From positions 1 through 64,000 of the forward strand of contig JAGNBF010000012.1 of assembly GCA_018004935.1 (NCBI GenBank): DNA of 64,000 bases. Reading direction: 5' to 3'. This document shows positions 34,336 through 45,025 of this stretch, piece after piece (position 1 is the first letter of the stretch; each line of letters opens with the position of its first letter). The position numbers and the translations under genes were made by a program. The notes under the pieces are model-generated. The model searched no databases. It was not told the DNA's origin and worked only from the letters and a program-made list of their open reading frames with translations. Origin of the DNA: Chloroflexota bacterium (GTDB lineage: Bacteria; Chloroflexota; Anaerolineae; Promineifilales; Promineifilaceae).

Positions 34336-35331
34336 ATGATCAACTTACGTAACCCCTGGACACAATCCGGCTGGCATGAACAAGCCAATGCCTGGATTCA
34401 ACAAGAGCTGACGCGTCAGGCTCTCTATATCACAGGGGACATTGAACAGCCCCATATTCGTCCCTGGTCTACCGTCAGGCGTATACCCACCCAGGAAGGA
34501 GACGTTTATTTTAAGGCGGTCAACCTGGATCTGAGGCACGAAATTACTGTGACCCAGGCTTTAGTCGAATGGTTCCCCAACATCATGCCCCAGGTGTTTG
34601 CCTTTAATGCGGCGCAAGGTTGGCTATTAATGCCCGATGGAGGTACTCGTTTCCGCGAGGTTAATCGGGCTGAGCACGATATAAGCCGCTGGGAGCGTAT
34701 TTTGCCCTTGTATGCCGAAACCCAGATCGCCCTGGCCGAACGAGTCCCCGAACTGTTGGCGCTGGGTGTACCCGATTGCCGCCCTACGAACTTGCTTCCT
34801 GCCCTGGAACCCATCCTGGCTGATACCACAGCCTTGATGATTGATGAAGCTGAGGGTATGACACGGGCCGAATATGAGCAACTACAGGCCACGCGGCCGC
34901 GAATCCAGCACATCAGTGAACAATTAGCTTCATCCCCAGTTCCATCTTCACTCCATCATGGCGACTTGCATGATGCCAATATTTTCTTGAACGACGAACA
35001 CCCCACCTTTTTTGATTGGGGAGATTGTTCGGTGGCGCATCCCTTTTTCTCCTTGCGTACGGTTTTCGTCAATATTGAGTACATTTTTGACCTGCCCGAG
35101 GGTGCGCCTGCCTTCACCCGCCTACGCGAGGCTTATCTGGAGCCATGGACTCGTTTTGCCCCGTCTCACCGTCTGGAGCAGATTTATCACCTGTCTCGCC
35201 AACTGGCTCCGTTATGTGGGGTACTTCGCTGGTATCAGGCCATCACCCATTTACCCCCAGAAGAACGAAGAGAATACGCGGCCGCGGTCCCCGCCCTTCT
35301 TCAAGAATTTCTAGACCTCTCCCAGCCATAA
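34336..35331 (+). CDS. Aminoglycoside phosphotransferase-like kinase (APH family)
   Basis: This 331-aa kinase-fold protein has an N-terminal lobe with a Lys in VYFKAVN, the catalytic loop LHHGDLHDANIFL (about residues 210-222), and FFDWGDCSVAHPF as the metal-binding motif. The family phosphorylates small molecules such as sugars, choline or antibiotics. The substrate cannot be inferred. It stands alone, ending at the bidirectional terminator shared with gyrB. Confidence 0.88.
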   Translation: MINLRNPWTQSGWHEQANAWIQQELTRQALYITGDIEQPHIRPWSTVRRIPTQEGDVYFKAVNLDLRHEITVTQALVEWFPNIMPQVFAFNAAQGWLLMPDGGTRFREVNRAEHDISRWERILPLYAETQIALAERVPELLALGVPDCRPTNLLPALEPILADTTALMIDEAEGMTRAEYEQLQATRPRIQHISEQLASSPVPSSLHHGDLHDANIFLNDEHPTFFDWGDCSVAHPFFSLRTVFVNIEYIFDLPEGAPAFTRLREAYLEPWTRFAPSHRLEQIYHLSRQLAPLCGVLRWYQAITHLPPEERREYAAAVPALLQEFLDLSQP

Positions 35332-35340
35332 TCACCCCAC

Positions 35341-35386
35341 AAAAAAACCCCCAGACAACCACATAAGGGTTGTCTGGGGGCTTATA
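35341..35386. terminator. Bidirectional terminator between convergent genes
   Basis: The stem CCCCCAGACAACC / GGTTGTCTGGGGG is perfect, with an AAAAAAA run on one side. It serves both the APH gene and gyrB. Confidence 0.85.
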
Positions 35387-35427
35387 ATCATCTTTTACAG
35401 ATCCTAAGCTGAAAAACCGCCTCTCAA

Positions 35428-37353
35428 TTACACATCCAGATTCCGTACCTCACTGGCATGAGTGGTGATAAAACGTCGGCGCGGTGCTACCTCATTTCCC
35501 ATCAACATATCAAAGGTGCGATCCGCAATCACCGCATCTTCTACCGCCACTTGCAACAACGTGCGCCGACCGGGATCCATTGTCGTTTCCCATAACTGCT
35601 CGGCATTCATTTCACCCAACCCCTTATACCGCTGAATATCTAATTTTTTGCCGTCTAGTCGTTTCATTAACACCAATTGTTCCGCTTCTGTGTAGGTGTA
35701 ATGAATATTTTTTCCTTCCTTGACGGCATAAAGAGGTGGTTGAGCAATGTACAGATGACCATTCTCAATGATTTTGGGCATGTAACGGAAGAAGAAGGTC
35801 AGAAGCAACGTCCGAATATGACTGCCATCTACGTCCGCGTCTGTCATGATAATAATCCGGCCATAACGTAAGTTGCCTACGTCAAAGGTTTCCCCAATCC
35901 CAACACCCAGAGCAGAAATAAGGGCTTTCACTTCATTATTGGCCAAAATTTTGTCCAGCCGTGCCCGCTCCGTGTTCAAAATTTTTCCGCGCAAGGGCAG
36001 AATCGCCTGGAAATGACGATCACGCCCTTGTTTCGCCGTACCACCAGCGGAGTCACCTTCAACGATATACACCTCACATTTGTGAGGATCTCGTTCGGAG
36101 CAGTCGGCTAGTTTGCCGGGTAACGTCAGGCTTTCCAAAGCACTCTTCCGCATCACCAATTCACGGGCTTTGCGAGCGGCATCGCGGGCGCGGGAGGATG
36201 TGAGACAACGGTCAATAATTTTCCGGGCTTCACGCGGATTTTCTTCCAGATAAACGGACAACGCTTCAGACGCCACCGAAGAAACGGCTCCCGTTACTTC
36301 CGGATTCATCAGTTTTACCTTCGTCTGGCTCTCAAACTGGGGATCTGGATGTTTTACACTGACAATCGCCGTAATTCCTTCGCGGGTGTCATCACTGGAG
36401 AAATTATTGTCTTTTTCCTTGAGCAGGTTGTTTTTGCGGGCATAGTTGTTGATGACGCGAGTGACTGCCGCCCGTAAACCGCTCAGGTGGGAACCACCAT
36501 CCGGTGTGTGGATGGTATTGGCAAAGGAGTATTCGGAGATAGCCACACCATCGGTATATTGGATGGCTACTTCCACTTCCATACCATCCACTTCTTTTTT
36601 GGCGTAAACGGGGGCATGGATGGGGTGGCGGTTCCGGTTGAGATAGCGGACAAATGATTTGAGGCCCCCCTCAAAGTAAAAATTCATTTCCCGGCTGGGT
36701 GTTACCCGCTCATCGCGCAGGCACATGTATACCCCGCTGGTGACAAAGGCCATTTCCCGGAAGCGATTGGTCAGTGTCTCGAAGCGGTAAATGGCCTCTT
36801 CGACAAAGATAATGGGGTCAAATTTGAAGCGCGTCGTTGTACCTGTGCCCTCGTCTGGGGCCATATCGCCGATTTTTTTGACTTTGTATTGGGGAATGCC
36901 GCGCTCGTACCGTTGTTTCCAGATGCCTCCGTCGCGCCGAACGGTTACTTCCATCCACTCAGAGACCGCATTAACGGCTGAAGCACCGACACCGTGTAAC
37001 CCCCCACTGACTTTGTAGGCGGCGTTATCAAATTTACCCCCGGCGTGCAGGTAGGTGTGGACGACTTCCAGGGTGGAGATTTTTTCGGTGGGGTGTTCGG
37101 CTACGGGGATACCCACGCCGTTATCTTTGACACTGACGCTAGAATCGGCATGAATAGTGACTTCGATATGGTCACACCGGCCAGCCAGCGCTTCGTCAAT
37201 AGAGTTGTCTACAATTTCATAGACAATGTGGTGTAAAGCTTTCACATCCGTACCACCGATGTACATGCCAGGCCGCTTACGCACGGCTTCCAGCCCTTTC
37301 AGGACCTGGATGTTATCGGCGTCGTAATGTGTATTATTTGTTGTTGGAGTCAT
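35428..37353 (-). CDS. gyrB: DNA gyrase subunit B
   Basis: This 641-aa ATPase subunit of gyrase has the GHKL ATP site ([34 protein letters not shown]), the transducer domain, and the Toprim domain with [20 protein letters not shown] and the [16 protein letters not shown] metal site, plus the C-terminal [18 protein letters not shown]. The length is normal for gyrase and rules out an insertion form. It could be ParE by fold, but the sequence pattern favours GyrB. Notably it contains no GCGGCCGC in 1.9 kb. Confidence 0.96.
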   Translation of the reverse strand: MTPTTNNTHYDADNIQVLKGLEAVRKRPGMYIGGTDVKALHHIVYEIVDNSIDEALAGRCDHIEVTIHADSSVSVKDNGVGIPVAEHPTEKISTLEVVHTYLHAGGKFDNAAYKVSGGLHGVGASAVNAVSEWMEVTVRRDGGIWKQRYERGIPQYKVKKIGDMAPDEGTGTTTRFKFDPIIFVEEAIYRFETLTNRFREMAFVTSGVYMCLRDERVTPSREMNFYFEGGLKSFVRYLNRNRHPIHAPVYAKKEVDGMEVEVAIQYTDGVAISEYSFANTIHTPDGGSHLSGLRAAVTRVINNYARKNNLLKEKDNNFSSDDTREGITAIVSVKHPDPQFESQTKVKLMNPEVTGAVSSVASEALSVYLEENPREARKIIDRCLTSSRARDAARKARELVMRKSALESLTLPGKLADCSERDPHKCEVYIVEGDSAGGTAKQGRDRHFQAILPLRGKILNTERARLDKILANNEVKALISALGVGIGETFDVGNLRYGRIIIMTDADVDGSHIRTLLLTFFFRYMPKIIENGHLYIAQPPLYAVKEGKNIHYTYTEAEQLVLMKRLDGKKLDIQRYKGLGEMNAEQLWETTMDPGRRTLLQVAVEDAVIADRTFDMLMGNEVAPRRRFITTHASEVRNLDV

Positions 37354-37474
37354 GCAATTTACCTCAAGCAGAAGGGATATATACCACCTATCAGAATGGT
37401 TAATTTTACCTCAAAATGGCCTTTTTTGCGACATTTTTGGGGGGTATAGTGGGATGTTGGGGAGTTGGTACAGG

Positions 37475-38443
37475 TTATTTTTCTGGGGGTACTGCCTGTA
37501 AAGTGGGGTAACGGTCACGGTAGAAAATGAAGGTCGCGGCCGCGAGCGATGTGCTCACAAAGCCATGCCCCACAATACTGACGACTGTCAACCATGAGCC
37601 ATCATCAGCTATCTGCCACAGAATAGTCAGCCCATTACCCAACAGATAAACCAATAAAAACAGTCCCAGGGCAGAGAATAAGTGCATCTGTACCAGGAGA
37701 ATGCTTTCGCGCAAGGCAGTCAACACGGGTCGAGAATTCAGGAATACCCCGTGTGGCCCAAAATAACCGTATAGGATCAGGGCCATCAGGGGCATGGCCC
37801 CCACAAACCAGAGGAACATCGTCAGGTTAAGACTGAAGAGGGAGGTGAATAGACTCACGCAAAAGAGGGGAAACAAGATAATCAGGCTCAATGCTCCCAC
37901 AAATAAGATCTGCCCGGTGAGTTTCACCAATAGTTTGGGCAATGTGCGCCAAAACCAGGACAGATGGATCGGTTCCTGGTTGACTGCCTGAGCGACCAAA
38001 CCATAATAAATTACCGATAAAAGCAGGCCCATGGCCATAAAAAGCAACAAAAGTAGGGATATGATCAGGACATTGCTGATTTCCATCGTGCTGGGTTGAA
38101 TGGGTGTCGCTTCAGGGGTGGGGCCATTCATTAGCGTGGGGACGCCGATGAGGGGTAGGCTGATGTTGGTGAACAGATTTACCGTGAGGGTAAGTTGGTC
38201 CCAGGTTTCGCGGAAGGTGTCCAGGGTGGAGAGCGGTTGTCCGGTTGCGGCCGCTTGTTGGATGAGTATGCCCATAAATGCTTCCATCAGCGGGCGAATA
38301 CTGAGCCGTGGCCCTAACCAGTAAAATCCATCTAACAAAACAGGGATAACAATGAGCCACAAGTGTTGGCTCGTCAATTCTAAACCGGCTTTCACTGTCT
38401 CTAATACGGTAGGCAAAGCCGGAGTTTTTTCTTTTGTAAGCAT
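37475..38443 (-). CDS. Multi-pass membrane protein of unknown function
   Basis: This 322-aa protein has about six membrane spans (for example LWLIVIPVLLDGFYWLG, NVLIISLLLLLFMAMGLLL, LFVGALSLIILFPLFCVSLF, WFVGAMPLMALILYGYF). The first loop after span one is long and external. No catalytic motif is visible, and I do not recognise a named family. It lies upstream of gyrB on the same strand with a 121-bp gap, so co-transcription is possible. Confidence 0.75.
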   Translation of the reverse strand: MLTKEKTPALPTVLETVKAGLELTSQHLWLIVIPVLLDGFYWLGPRLSIRPLMEAFMGILIQQAAATGQPLSTLDTFRETWDQLTLTVNLFTNISLPLIGVPTLMNGPTPEATPIQPSTMEISNVLIISLLLLLFMAMGLLLSVIYYGLVAQAVNQEPIHLSWFWRTLPKLLVKLTGQILFVGALSLIILFPLFCVSLFTSLFSLNLTMFLWFVGAMPLMALILYGYFGPHGVFLNSRPVLTALRESILLVQMHLFSALGLFLLVYLLGNGLTILWQIADDGSWLTVVSIVGHGFVSTSLAAATFIFYRDRYPTLQAVPPEK

Positions 38444-38991
38444 TCCCTTATTTTACCACTGAAACACTCTGAAAGCCGTAACCTTGAAGGTGATCCAGCA
38501 ATTCTCAATTTGAAGGGTAAGCATTCCCTTAATCCGCCCGGCGGTCAAACCGCCGGGCTATCAGTACCAGGCCCTACGGGCTAAGACTCCAGGCCAACGG
38601 CCTTCGTATAGGTTTCCCTTCTCCCTGGGAATCGTTAGAGGGATGGGCATTTCCGATTAGTGACATATCCAATTAATTTTGCAAAAGCCGTGCTTCCGTA
38701 GGTGTCACGTAGAGCGTAACCCAATTTCCTGTGGTATAACCGTTTGGCGGTCAAACAGGGCTACCATAGACAAACCGCGTCTCGTTTTCGGGGAGCTTCC
38801 GGCAAGCGAAAACTTATCCCTCTGCTAATTTGTCACCAAAATGCCACCGTTTGCTACCCCTATAACATAAACCTGTTATACTCATAATCATGTTTCTGTC
38901 CGACTTTTTCCAGCCAGTTATCACCATACTTTGTACCCTACAATTTACCTGGCTGGGTGCCTGATTTCCACCTAAGAAGGAGCAATTATTC
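38444..38991. other. Divergent intergenic region before moxR
   Basis: No gene is visible. A CAAACCGCCGGGC-type repeat occupies 38497-38612. CTGGTATAACC-like and TTATACTC sequences at 38730 and 38875 could be -10 boxes for moxR, but none pairs with a clear -35. Confidence 0.45.
38497..38612 (-). repeat. Dispersed repeat (CAAACCGCCGGGCGG family)
   Basis: Blocks CCGCCCGGCGGTCAAACC, GGCCCTACGGGC and AGGCCAACGGCCTTCG are the reverse complement of blocks at 6541-6665, and the flank CAATTCTCAATTTGAAGGG matches 4400-4425. Confidence 0.7.
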
Positions 38992-39954
38992 ATGTCTGAT
39001 GTCCAGGCTATTGCCAATCGTCTCATTGAAAATGTCGAACGGGTTATTGTCGGCAAGCGTTCCGCCGTCGAATTGACGATGTTGGGACTGCTAAGTCAAG
39101 GGCATATCCTCATCGAAGATGTGCCTGGTGTAGGGAAAACAGTTCTGGCGCGTGCTATCGCCACTTCCGTGGGTTGTGAATTTCAACGCATCCAATTTAC
39201 GCCAGATATGTTGCCCAGTGACGTTACGGGTGTTTCTGTTTTTAACCAAAAAACTATCGAATTTGAGTTTCGTCCCGGCCCTATTCACGCCCAGATTGTC
39301 CTGGCTGATGAAATTAACCGGGCGACGCCCAAAACCCAATCGGCTTTGTTGGAAGCGATGGAAGAGCGTCAGGTAACTGTAGATGGTACGACCTATGAAT
39401 TGAAGCGGCCGTTCATGATTTTGGCGACGCAGAACCCCATTGAATATGAAGGGACATTCCCTCTGCCAGAAGCTCAATTGGACCGGTTTATGCTCCGAAT
39501 TCGTCTGGGGTACCCCAATAAAGAGCAGGAAATTGAGATTCTGGATCGCCAGCAGTTTGCCCACCCTTTGCGGGATTTAGAGCAGGCGATTTCGGTAGAT
39601 GAGCTATTGTTGGCACAGCAGGCGATCAAAGAAGTGTATCTGGACCCCCTGGTGAAGGAATATGTGGTGGATTTGGTGCGGGAAACTCGGGAACATCCTG
39701 ATGTCTACCTGGGGTCTAGTTCGCGAGGTGCGTTAGCTTTGTACCGGTTATGCCAGGCACGGGCAGTTTATCAGGGAAGAGATTATGTGTTGCCGGATGA
39801 TGTGAAGGCGTTAGCAGTGGCCGCCCTGGCGCATCGTATTATTGTAGGACCGGCGGCTCGTATCAAGGATGTGTCGCAGGATGCCATTGTGGCCGATATT
39901 CTGGATAAGGTGCCGGTTCCAGGGGCGCAACCAACTTCGGCAAAACGAAAATAA
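38992..39954 (+). CDS. MoxR-family AAA ATPase
   Basis: This 320-aa AAA+ protein has Walker A GVPGVGKT (about residues 43-50), Walker [26 protein letters not shown], and the arginine-finger segment LDRFMLRI. MoxR ATPases act as chaperones that help assemble or activate complexes, usually with the neighbouring DUF58 and VWA proteins. AGGAG precedes the ATG. The DUF58 gene follows after a 198-bp gap that holds a dispersed repeat. Confidence 0.95.
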   Translation: MSDVQAIANRLIENVERVIVGKRSAVELTMLGLLSQGHILIEDVPGVGKTVLARAIATSVGCEFQRIQFTPDMLPSDVTGVSVFNQKTIEFEFRPGPIHAQIVLADEINRATPKTQSALLEAMEERQVTVDGTTYELKRPFMILATQNPIEYEGTFPLPEAQLDRFMLRIRLGYPNKEQEIEILDRQQFAHPLRDLEQAISVDELLLAQQAIKEVYLDPLVKEYVVDLVRETREHPDVYLGSSSRGALALYRLCQARAVYQGRDYVLPDDVKALAVAALAHRIIVGPAARIKDVSQDAIVADILDKVPVPGAQPTSAKRK

Positions 39955-40060
39955 GGTGTATCTATACAGGTGTTGTTTGGCGATGCCTGAGCTTGTCGAA
40001 GGCAAACGGGCTTTGCCAGGCTCAGGCATCGAAAGAGTTGGTAGTTACTTTAGGCAAAGA
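39955..40060. repeat. TTCGACAAGCTCAG-type element between moxR and DUF58 genes
   Basis: It begins TGTATCTATACAGGTG, contains GCCTGAGCTTGTCGAAGGC facing CAGGCTCAGGC, and ends GGTAGTTACTTTAGG. It separates two genes that are normally adjacent. Confidence 0.7.
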
Positions 40061-40152
40061 ATGTCATTGAGTTTAGAGTTCTAAGATAGAAATGGGGCGA
40101 AACCTGGCTCTATCATTTCTTGGTTTGGCTCTGGCTCAAGAGGTAGACACGT

Positions 40153-41451
40153 ATGCGTAAACGTCGTAACGTGGTTTTTATCCTGGCTGTATTGGCGTTG
40201 TTGGGTGGCCTGATCACTGGCCGGGATATTTTGTTTACCATCACCTATCTGCTTGGATTGTTGCTGGTGTTATCTTTTATGTGGGCTTGGGCCAACATTA
40301 ATTGGACACATATTTCTCGGGTAACGCGTGTGCGGCGGACGCAGGTGGGGCGGCCGTTAGAAGAACGGTTTGCGGTGCGAAATACGAGTCGGATTCCCAA
40401 ATTGTGGTTGGAAGTGCGAGATTTTTCGGAAGTGCCTGCACATATGACCAGCCAGGTGGTAACTGGTTTGGCGGGGAAAGCTTCATATATTTGGCGCACG
40501 ACGACTATTTGTCAGCAACGCGGCCGCTACCGGCTTGGCCCTATTATGTTAGCCAGTAGTGATCCTTTTGGGCTTTTCCCTATGCACCGGGATCTTACGC
40601 CCACCTCCCATGTGGTTGTGTACCCCCTCACCGTGGATATTTACCAGTTTGTGATTCCTACCGGGGTGTTGCCAGGGGGAGATGCTCTGCGACGGCGTAC
40701 TCATTATGTGACAACGAATGCATCTGGCGTCCGGGATTATGCTCCCGGCGATAGCTTTAATCGTATTCACTGGAAGAGCACGGCGCGACGCGGCCGCCTC
40801 ATTGTCAAAGAATATGAGTTGGACCCCATGGCCGACATCTGGATTGTGCCTGACATGAGCCGGATGGAGCAGATTATTCGTCGCCGTCCGGTTAATGAAT
40901 CTACTTCATCAGGGGCGCATTTGGCTCCTGGCTGGTCTGTGCAGAAAGAAGAAGTTCGTATTCCCGAAACGACAGAAGAGTATATTGTGACGGTAGCGGC
41001 TTCATTGTCTCAATTTTTCTTGCGGCAAGACCGGGCGGTAGGGATGCTGGCGTATGGGCAGTCCAATGAGATTATCCAGCCCGACCGGGGTGAGCGGCAG
41101 ATGAATCGTGTTTTGGAAACTCTGGCCGTATTGCGGGCTGAAGGCTCGATTCCTCTGGCAGATGTGTTGAATGCGGAGATTAACCTGCTCCCTCGGGGAA
41201 CGACAATTATTGCGGTTACTTGCACGACGGATGATCATTGGGCTATTTCGGCCCGTGATTTGAAGCGACGGGGGATGCGGGTTGTGACGGTATTGGTGGA
41301 TCCGGCTACTTTTGGGGGGACGCAGACGAACAAGGGGTTGGCCCGCCTTTTGCAGGCAAGCGGGGTAATGACTTATGAGGTTAATAATGGTGATAACCTG
41401 ACACTGGCGTTGAGTAAAGCGAAGGTGGACAGTAGTTTTATTTATGCCTGA
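40153..41451 (+). CDS. DUF58 protein
   Basis: This 432-aa protein has two N-terminal membrane spans (about residues 7-45), a beta-rich domain, and the DUF58 hallmark GVRDYAPGDSFNRIHWKSTAR (about 197-217), followed by a VWA-like domain. It is the standard partner of MoxR. The pair probably acts in envelope assembly or stress. No transglutaminase gene follows, unlike many Chloroflexota loci. Confidence 0.9.
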   Translation: MRKRRNVVFILAVLALLGGLITGRDILFTITYLLGLLLVLSFMWAWANINWTHISRVTRVRRTQVGRPLEERFAVRNTSRIPKLWLEVRDFSEVPAHMTSQVVTGLAGKASYIWRTTTICQQRGRYRLGPIMLASSDPFGLFPMHRDLTPTSHVVVYPLTVDIYQFVIPTGVLPGGDALRRRTHYVTTNASGVRDYAPGDSFNRIHWKSTARRGRLIVKEYELDPMADIWIVPDMSRMEQIIRRRPVNESTSSGAHLAPGWSVQKEEVRIPETTEEYIVTVAASLSQFFLRQDRAVGMLAYGQSNEIIQPDRGERQMNRVLETLAVLRAEGSIPLADVLNAEINLLPRGTTIIAVTCTTDDHWAISARDLKRRGMRVVTVLVDPATFGGTQTNKGLARLLQASGVMTYEVNNGDNLTLALSKAKVDSSFIYA

Positions 41452-41521
41452 CAGGGTGGGTAAGTAACCGTTCAGAAACGTATCTTTTCGATATTTTGGG
41501 GGTTATAACCCTTTTTGTTGT

Positions 41522-41550
41522 TTTACAGGGGCGTGTGATCGGTCTATAAT
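41522..41550 (+). promoter_or_regulatory. Probable sigma-70-type promoter for the acyl-CoA ligase
   Basis: TTTACA and TATAAT are separated by exactly 17 bp, about 100 nt upstream of the ATG at 41652. Confidence 0.6.
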
Positions 41551-41651
41551 AAAGAGCAGTCGCCAGTATTATGTCATTTATTTCAGGTGAAAGTTGCCTG
41601 ATAGTCACTGTGATTAACCCATATTATTGACCTTGAGCAAGGAGTCGAGCA

Positions 41652-43439
41652 ATGGAGGAAACAGTACTGAAGAAGTTGCATGACCACGCCCGAATGCGGC
41701 CGCAAGATCCAGCTTATCATGTTAAAAAAGATGGGCAATGGGTGGCAACGAATTGGCAGACGTATTGCCAGGAAATACGTCAGACCAGTCGGGCATTAAT
41801 GGCTTTAGGTTTTAAGCCCAATGATAAAGTATGTATTCTAGGCTTTAATCGTCCCGAATGGACGATTATGGCATTGGGAGGTATGTTATCCCGGGGCGCG
41901 GCCGCGGGCATTTATATCACCAATTCCCCTGGCGAAGTAAAGTACATTGTGGACCACGCCGAAGCCCCGATCATTTTGCTTGAGGATGAGGGGCAATGGG
42001 AGAAAATTAAACAAATTCGGGCCGATGTGCCAACCCTCAAGTATGCTGTGATGATGAAAAATGCGCCTAAGATAAATGACCCCATGGCGCTAAGTTGGGA
42101 AGAATTTCTGGCTAAAGGCAACGAAGTTGCCGAAAGCCGGGTGGATGAAAACCTTAACCTTGTCAAACCTGAGGATCTGGCAACCCTCATTTATACCTCG
42201 GGGACAACTGGCCCGCCCAAAGCTGTCATGTTATCCCACAAGGCTGTTTACACTGTTTCCCGCTCCGCCAAAGACCTCTTCAACCTGGAACCCAATGACC
42301 GTCAACTTTCTTATTTGCCCCTTTCCCACATTGCCGAGCAGATGTTTACTCTCCATGCGGCTTTAGTCAATGGGTATCAGGTTTATTATGCCGAGTCTGG
42401 GGCAAAGGTAGCGGAGAATGTCCGCGAGGTTGAACCTACAATTCTTTTTGGGGTGCCACGGGTATGGGAGCGTTTCCATACAGGTGTAGCCAATAATTTG
42501 AACCAAAATACTGGCCTAAAAGCCAAAATTGCCCATTGGGCGCAGGGTGTAGGGAGCCAGGTTACGGCTTTACACCATCAGGGGAAACAACCTTCAGGCC
42601 TGTTAGCGATGCAATATGCCCTGGCAGATAGATTAGTTTTCGCCAAAGTGAAAGAGCGTACAGGCTTGGGCAAAGCCAAAATTATTGTCACCGGAGCGGC
42701 CCCCATTTCCCGCGAGATTTTGGACTTTTTTGGAAGCCTGGATGTGCGTATTTATGAGGTGTATGGCTTGTCGGAAAGCTGTGGCGTGCTGTCTTTTAAC
42801 CTGCCCGGTAAGGCAAAAGTAGGTTCGGTAGGCCCAGTATGGCCTTTAGTGGAAATGAAGTTGGGTAATGATGGGGAAATTATTGCCCGTGGGCCAGCGA
42901 TTATGATGGGGTATTACAAAGACCCTGTGGCGACGGCCGAAACGTTGATGGATGGCTGGCTGTATACGGGCGATCTGGGTTCGTTTGATAAGGATGGGTT
43001 TTTGAGTATTACTGGGCGCAAGAAGGAGATTATTATCACTTCTGGTGGCAAGAATATTGCGCCCAAGAATATTGAATCCGCTCTGACGGATCAGCCGTTG
43101 ATCGCGGAAGCCATTATTATTGGGGAACAGCGACGTTATCTGACGGCTTTATTGACGCTGGAACAGGGCGCGGCCGCGAAACTGGCTGAAGAACTCGGTG
43201 TGCCGCTGGCTGAACTAACTACCCATCCCAGTTGTCTGGCGGAAATCCAAAAAGCTGTAGAGAAGGTAAATAGCCTGTTTGCTAAAGTGGAGCATGTGCG
43301 CCGCTTTACCGTTTTGCCACAAAACTTCTCTGTGGAGGGGGGTGAACTCACCCCCACGCTTAAACTGAAGCGCCGGATCATTCACAAGAAGTATGAGGCG
43401 ATCATTGAATCTATGTATACGGATGGGAGCGGCGAATAA
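41652..43439 (+). CDS. Long-chain-fatty-acid-CoA ligase
   Basis: This 595-aa adenylate-forming enzyme has the AMP motif IYTSGTTGPPKAVMLSH (about residues 180-196), YEVYGLSESCG, GWLYTGDLGSFDKDGFL, and the hinge GRKKEIIITSGGKNIAP. The large size and these motifs fit long-chain acyl-CoA synthetases that activate fatty acids with ATP and CoA at the membrane. AAGGAG precedes the ATG, and a strong terminator follows. It stands as a single-gene unit. Confidence 0.94.
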   Translation: MEETVLKKLHDHARMRPQDPAYHVKKDGQWVATNWQTYCQEIRQTSRALMALGFKPNDKVCILGFNRPEWTIMALGGMLSRGAAAGIYITNSPGEVKYIVDHAEAPIILLEDEGQWEKIKQIRADVPTLKYAVMMKNAPKINDPMALSWEEFLAKGNEVAESRVDENLNLVKPEDLATLIYTSGTTGPPKAVMLSHKAVYTVSRSAKDLFNLEPNDRQLSYLPLSHIAEQMFTLHAALVNGYQVYYAESGAKVAENVREVEPTILFGVPRVWERFHTGVANNLNQNTGLKAKIAHWAQGVGSQVTALHHQGKQPSGLLAMQYALADRLVFAKVKERTGLGKAKIIVTGAAPISREILDFFGSLDVRIYEVYGLSESCGVLSFNLPGKAKVGSVGPVWPLVEMKLGNDGEIIARGPAIMMGYYKDPVATAETLMDGWLYTGDLGSFDKDGFLSITGRKKEIIITSGGKNIAPKNIESALTDQPLIAEAIIIGEQRRYLTALLTLEQGAAAKLAEELGVPLAELTTHPSCLAEIQKAVEKVNSLFAKVEHVRRFTVLPQNFSVEGGELTPTLKLKRRIIHKKYEAIIESMYTDGSGE

Positions 43440-43456
43440 TCATTGCCGCACCATCT

Positions 43457-43503
43457 AAAAAAAAGACCCGCCCTGGCTACAAGCCAGGGCGGGTCTTTTT
43501 TTT
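43457..43503 (+). terminator. Rho-independent terminator after the acyl-CoA ligase
   Basis: The perfect stem AAGACCCGCCCTGGCT / AGCCAGGGCGGGTCTT is flanked by runs of A and T. It can act on both strands. Confidence 0.92.
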
Positions 43504-43817
43504 ATTTCAGGATTTACGTACTGTGCCTGGTGTCCTCATATGCCAGAGTGCGTAAGCCCTAAGTCATGGTTCAGAAATATACTGGCAAAGGGCATCATCT
43601 GACATTTTTCCAGTTTTTGTGACCTGTCTCAGGATCGGTTTGTGCGGGGCCACCCCCCAACCGCACTGGTGGATTTCTTCCCTTCCCTGGGGATCGCCGG
43701 GGGATGGGTCTTCAGCCCAAAGCTACTCAGGCTGTGGCCGCCAACAATAAGAATAACTTTCCGTTTTTGCTGTGGCCGGTCTCCTGACCGCGCTACCTAA
43801 CTTATTTTAGACGTGCA
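43504..43817. other. Intergenic region with two decayed elements
   Basis: No gene. GGGCATCATCTGACATTTTT at about 43597 is one terminus of the element family seen intact at 52310, and GGGATGGGTCTTCAG at about 43700 matches its interior. GTGGCCGGTCTCCTGACCG at about 43774 belongs to the GGTCAGGAGACCGGCCAC family. Confidence 0.5.
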
Positions 43818-44423
43818 TTAAGCAGATAAAACCTCTTGTGATTGCTCTGGTTCATCAATAAACATACCCCCTACCAGTTCGCCATTCAACCCTTGGGGCC
43901 AGTGTGTCTGGCGGTTGTATTTACTCTTCTGTAGGTTGGCGTTTCGTACCATGGCCCGTGACAAATCGGTGCCGCGCAAATCGGTTTCGCTCAGATTCGC
44001 CCAATAAAGTTTAGCCCCCAACAAATTGGCTTCCCGTAGGTCCGCTTTACTGAGGTCAGAGGCCCCACGTAAGGTAGCCCTGGTTAAATTAGCTTGATAC
44101 AAATTGGCTCCACTAAGTTTGGTGCCATCTAGATTGGCCCCATGCAAATTGGCATCGGTTAGATTGACGCCCCCCATTTTGGCACTACGAAAGTCAGCAT
44201 AGGGTGCAATGACCCCCGCCAGGTTGGCTTTACTAAAATCAGCCTTGAAGAGATTCGCATTGGTCAGGGTAGCCCCTCTGAGATCTGATCCGGAGAAATC
44301 AACCTCACGTAAATCTAGATCGGAAAGATCCAGACCGCGTAGGTCTTTGTTTTTCAAGGAGATACGGCTACGGATGTGACGCATGGCACTGATGATGGTT
44401 TCACGGGTGATGGTCTCGGACAT
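43818..44423 (-). CDS. Pentapeptide-repeat protein
   Basis: This 201-aa protein has about 20 consecutive A(D/N)Lxx pentapeptides from residue 30 to 170 (for example LRGATLTNANLFKADFSKAN), predicting a right-handed quadrilateral beta-helix. The short N-terminal helix and the C-terminal tail lack known motifs. Such proteins can mimic DNA or bind gyrase, but most have no known role. Its ATG lies 6 nt after the TAGGAG at the end of the 105-bp array. Confidence 0.93.
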   Translation of the reverse strand: MSETITRETIISAMRHIRSRISLKNKDLRGLDLSDLDLREVDFSGSDLRGATLTNANLFKADFSKANLAGVIAPYADFRSAKMGGVNLTDANLHGANLDGTKLSGANLYQANLTRATLRGASDLSKADLREANLLGAKLYWANLSETDLRGTDLSRAMVRNANLQKSKYNRQTHWPQGLNGELVGGMFIDEPEQSQEVLSA

Positions 44424-44430
44424 GAGATAC

Positions 44431-44961
44431 TCCTACGAAAATGTAGGGCGATTTGGTAAATCGCCCGGTGGACGATTTACCAAATCGTCCTACAGATTTT
44501 CATCCCTCTTGGTGTGCCAAAGGCACATGGGGAACTCCTACGAAAATGTAGGGCGATTTGGTAAATCGCCCGGTGGACGATTTACCAAATCGTCCTACAA
44601 ATTTTCATCCCTCTTGGTGCGCCAAAGGCACATGGGGAACTCCTACGAAAATGTAGGGCGATTTGGTAAATCGCCCGGTGGACGATTTACCAAATCGTCC
44701 TACAAATTTTCATCCCTCTTGGTGTGCCAAAGGCCCATGGGGAACTCCTACGAAAATGTAGGGCGATTTGGTAAATCGCCCAGTGGACGATTTACCAAAT
44801 CGTCCTACAAATTTTCATTCCTCTTGGTGCGCCGTAGGCCCATGGGGAACTCCTACGAAAATGTAGGGCGATTTGGTAAATCGCCCGGTGGACGATTTAC
44901 CAAATCGTCCTACAAATTTTCATTCCTCTTGGTGCGCCAAAGGCACATGGGGAACTCCTGA
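44431..44961 (-). repeat. 105-bp tandem array ending at the pentapeptide gene ribosome-binding site
   Basis: Unit boundaries (TCCTACGAAA on the plus strand) fall at 44431, 44536, 44641, 44746, 44851 and 44956, an exact 105-bp period, five units. On the gene strand each unit reads TAGGAG-TTCCCC-ATG-12 codons-TAG-hairpin-hairpin. The mini-ORF next to the gene spans 44490-44528 and reads MCLWHTKRDENL; the others read MCLWRTKRDENL, MGLWHTKRDENL, MGLRRTKRNENL and MCLWRTKRNENL. The orientation relative to the gene is the same as for ychF and purA. Confidence 0.95.
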
Positions 44962-45025
44962 GAAAATAAGTTGCGAGTGACAAGTTTGCGGGTGGTAACT
45001 GAACGCTTACGGGCTGAACTCTTTT

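Noticed and set aside
44431-44961. CRISPR array
   Set aside because: Whole 105-bp units repeat without unique spacers, and no cas gene is present.
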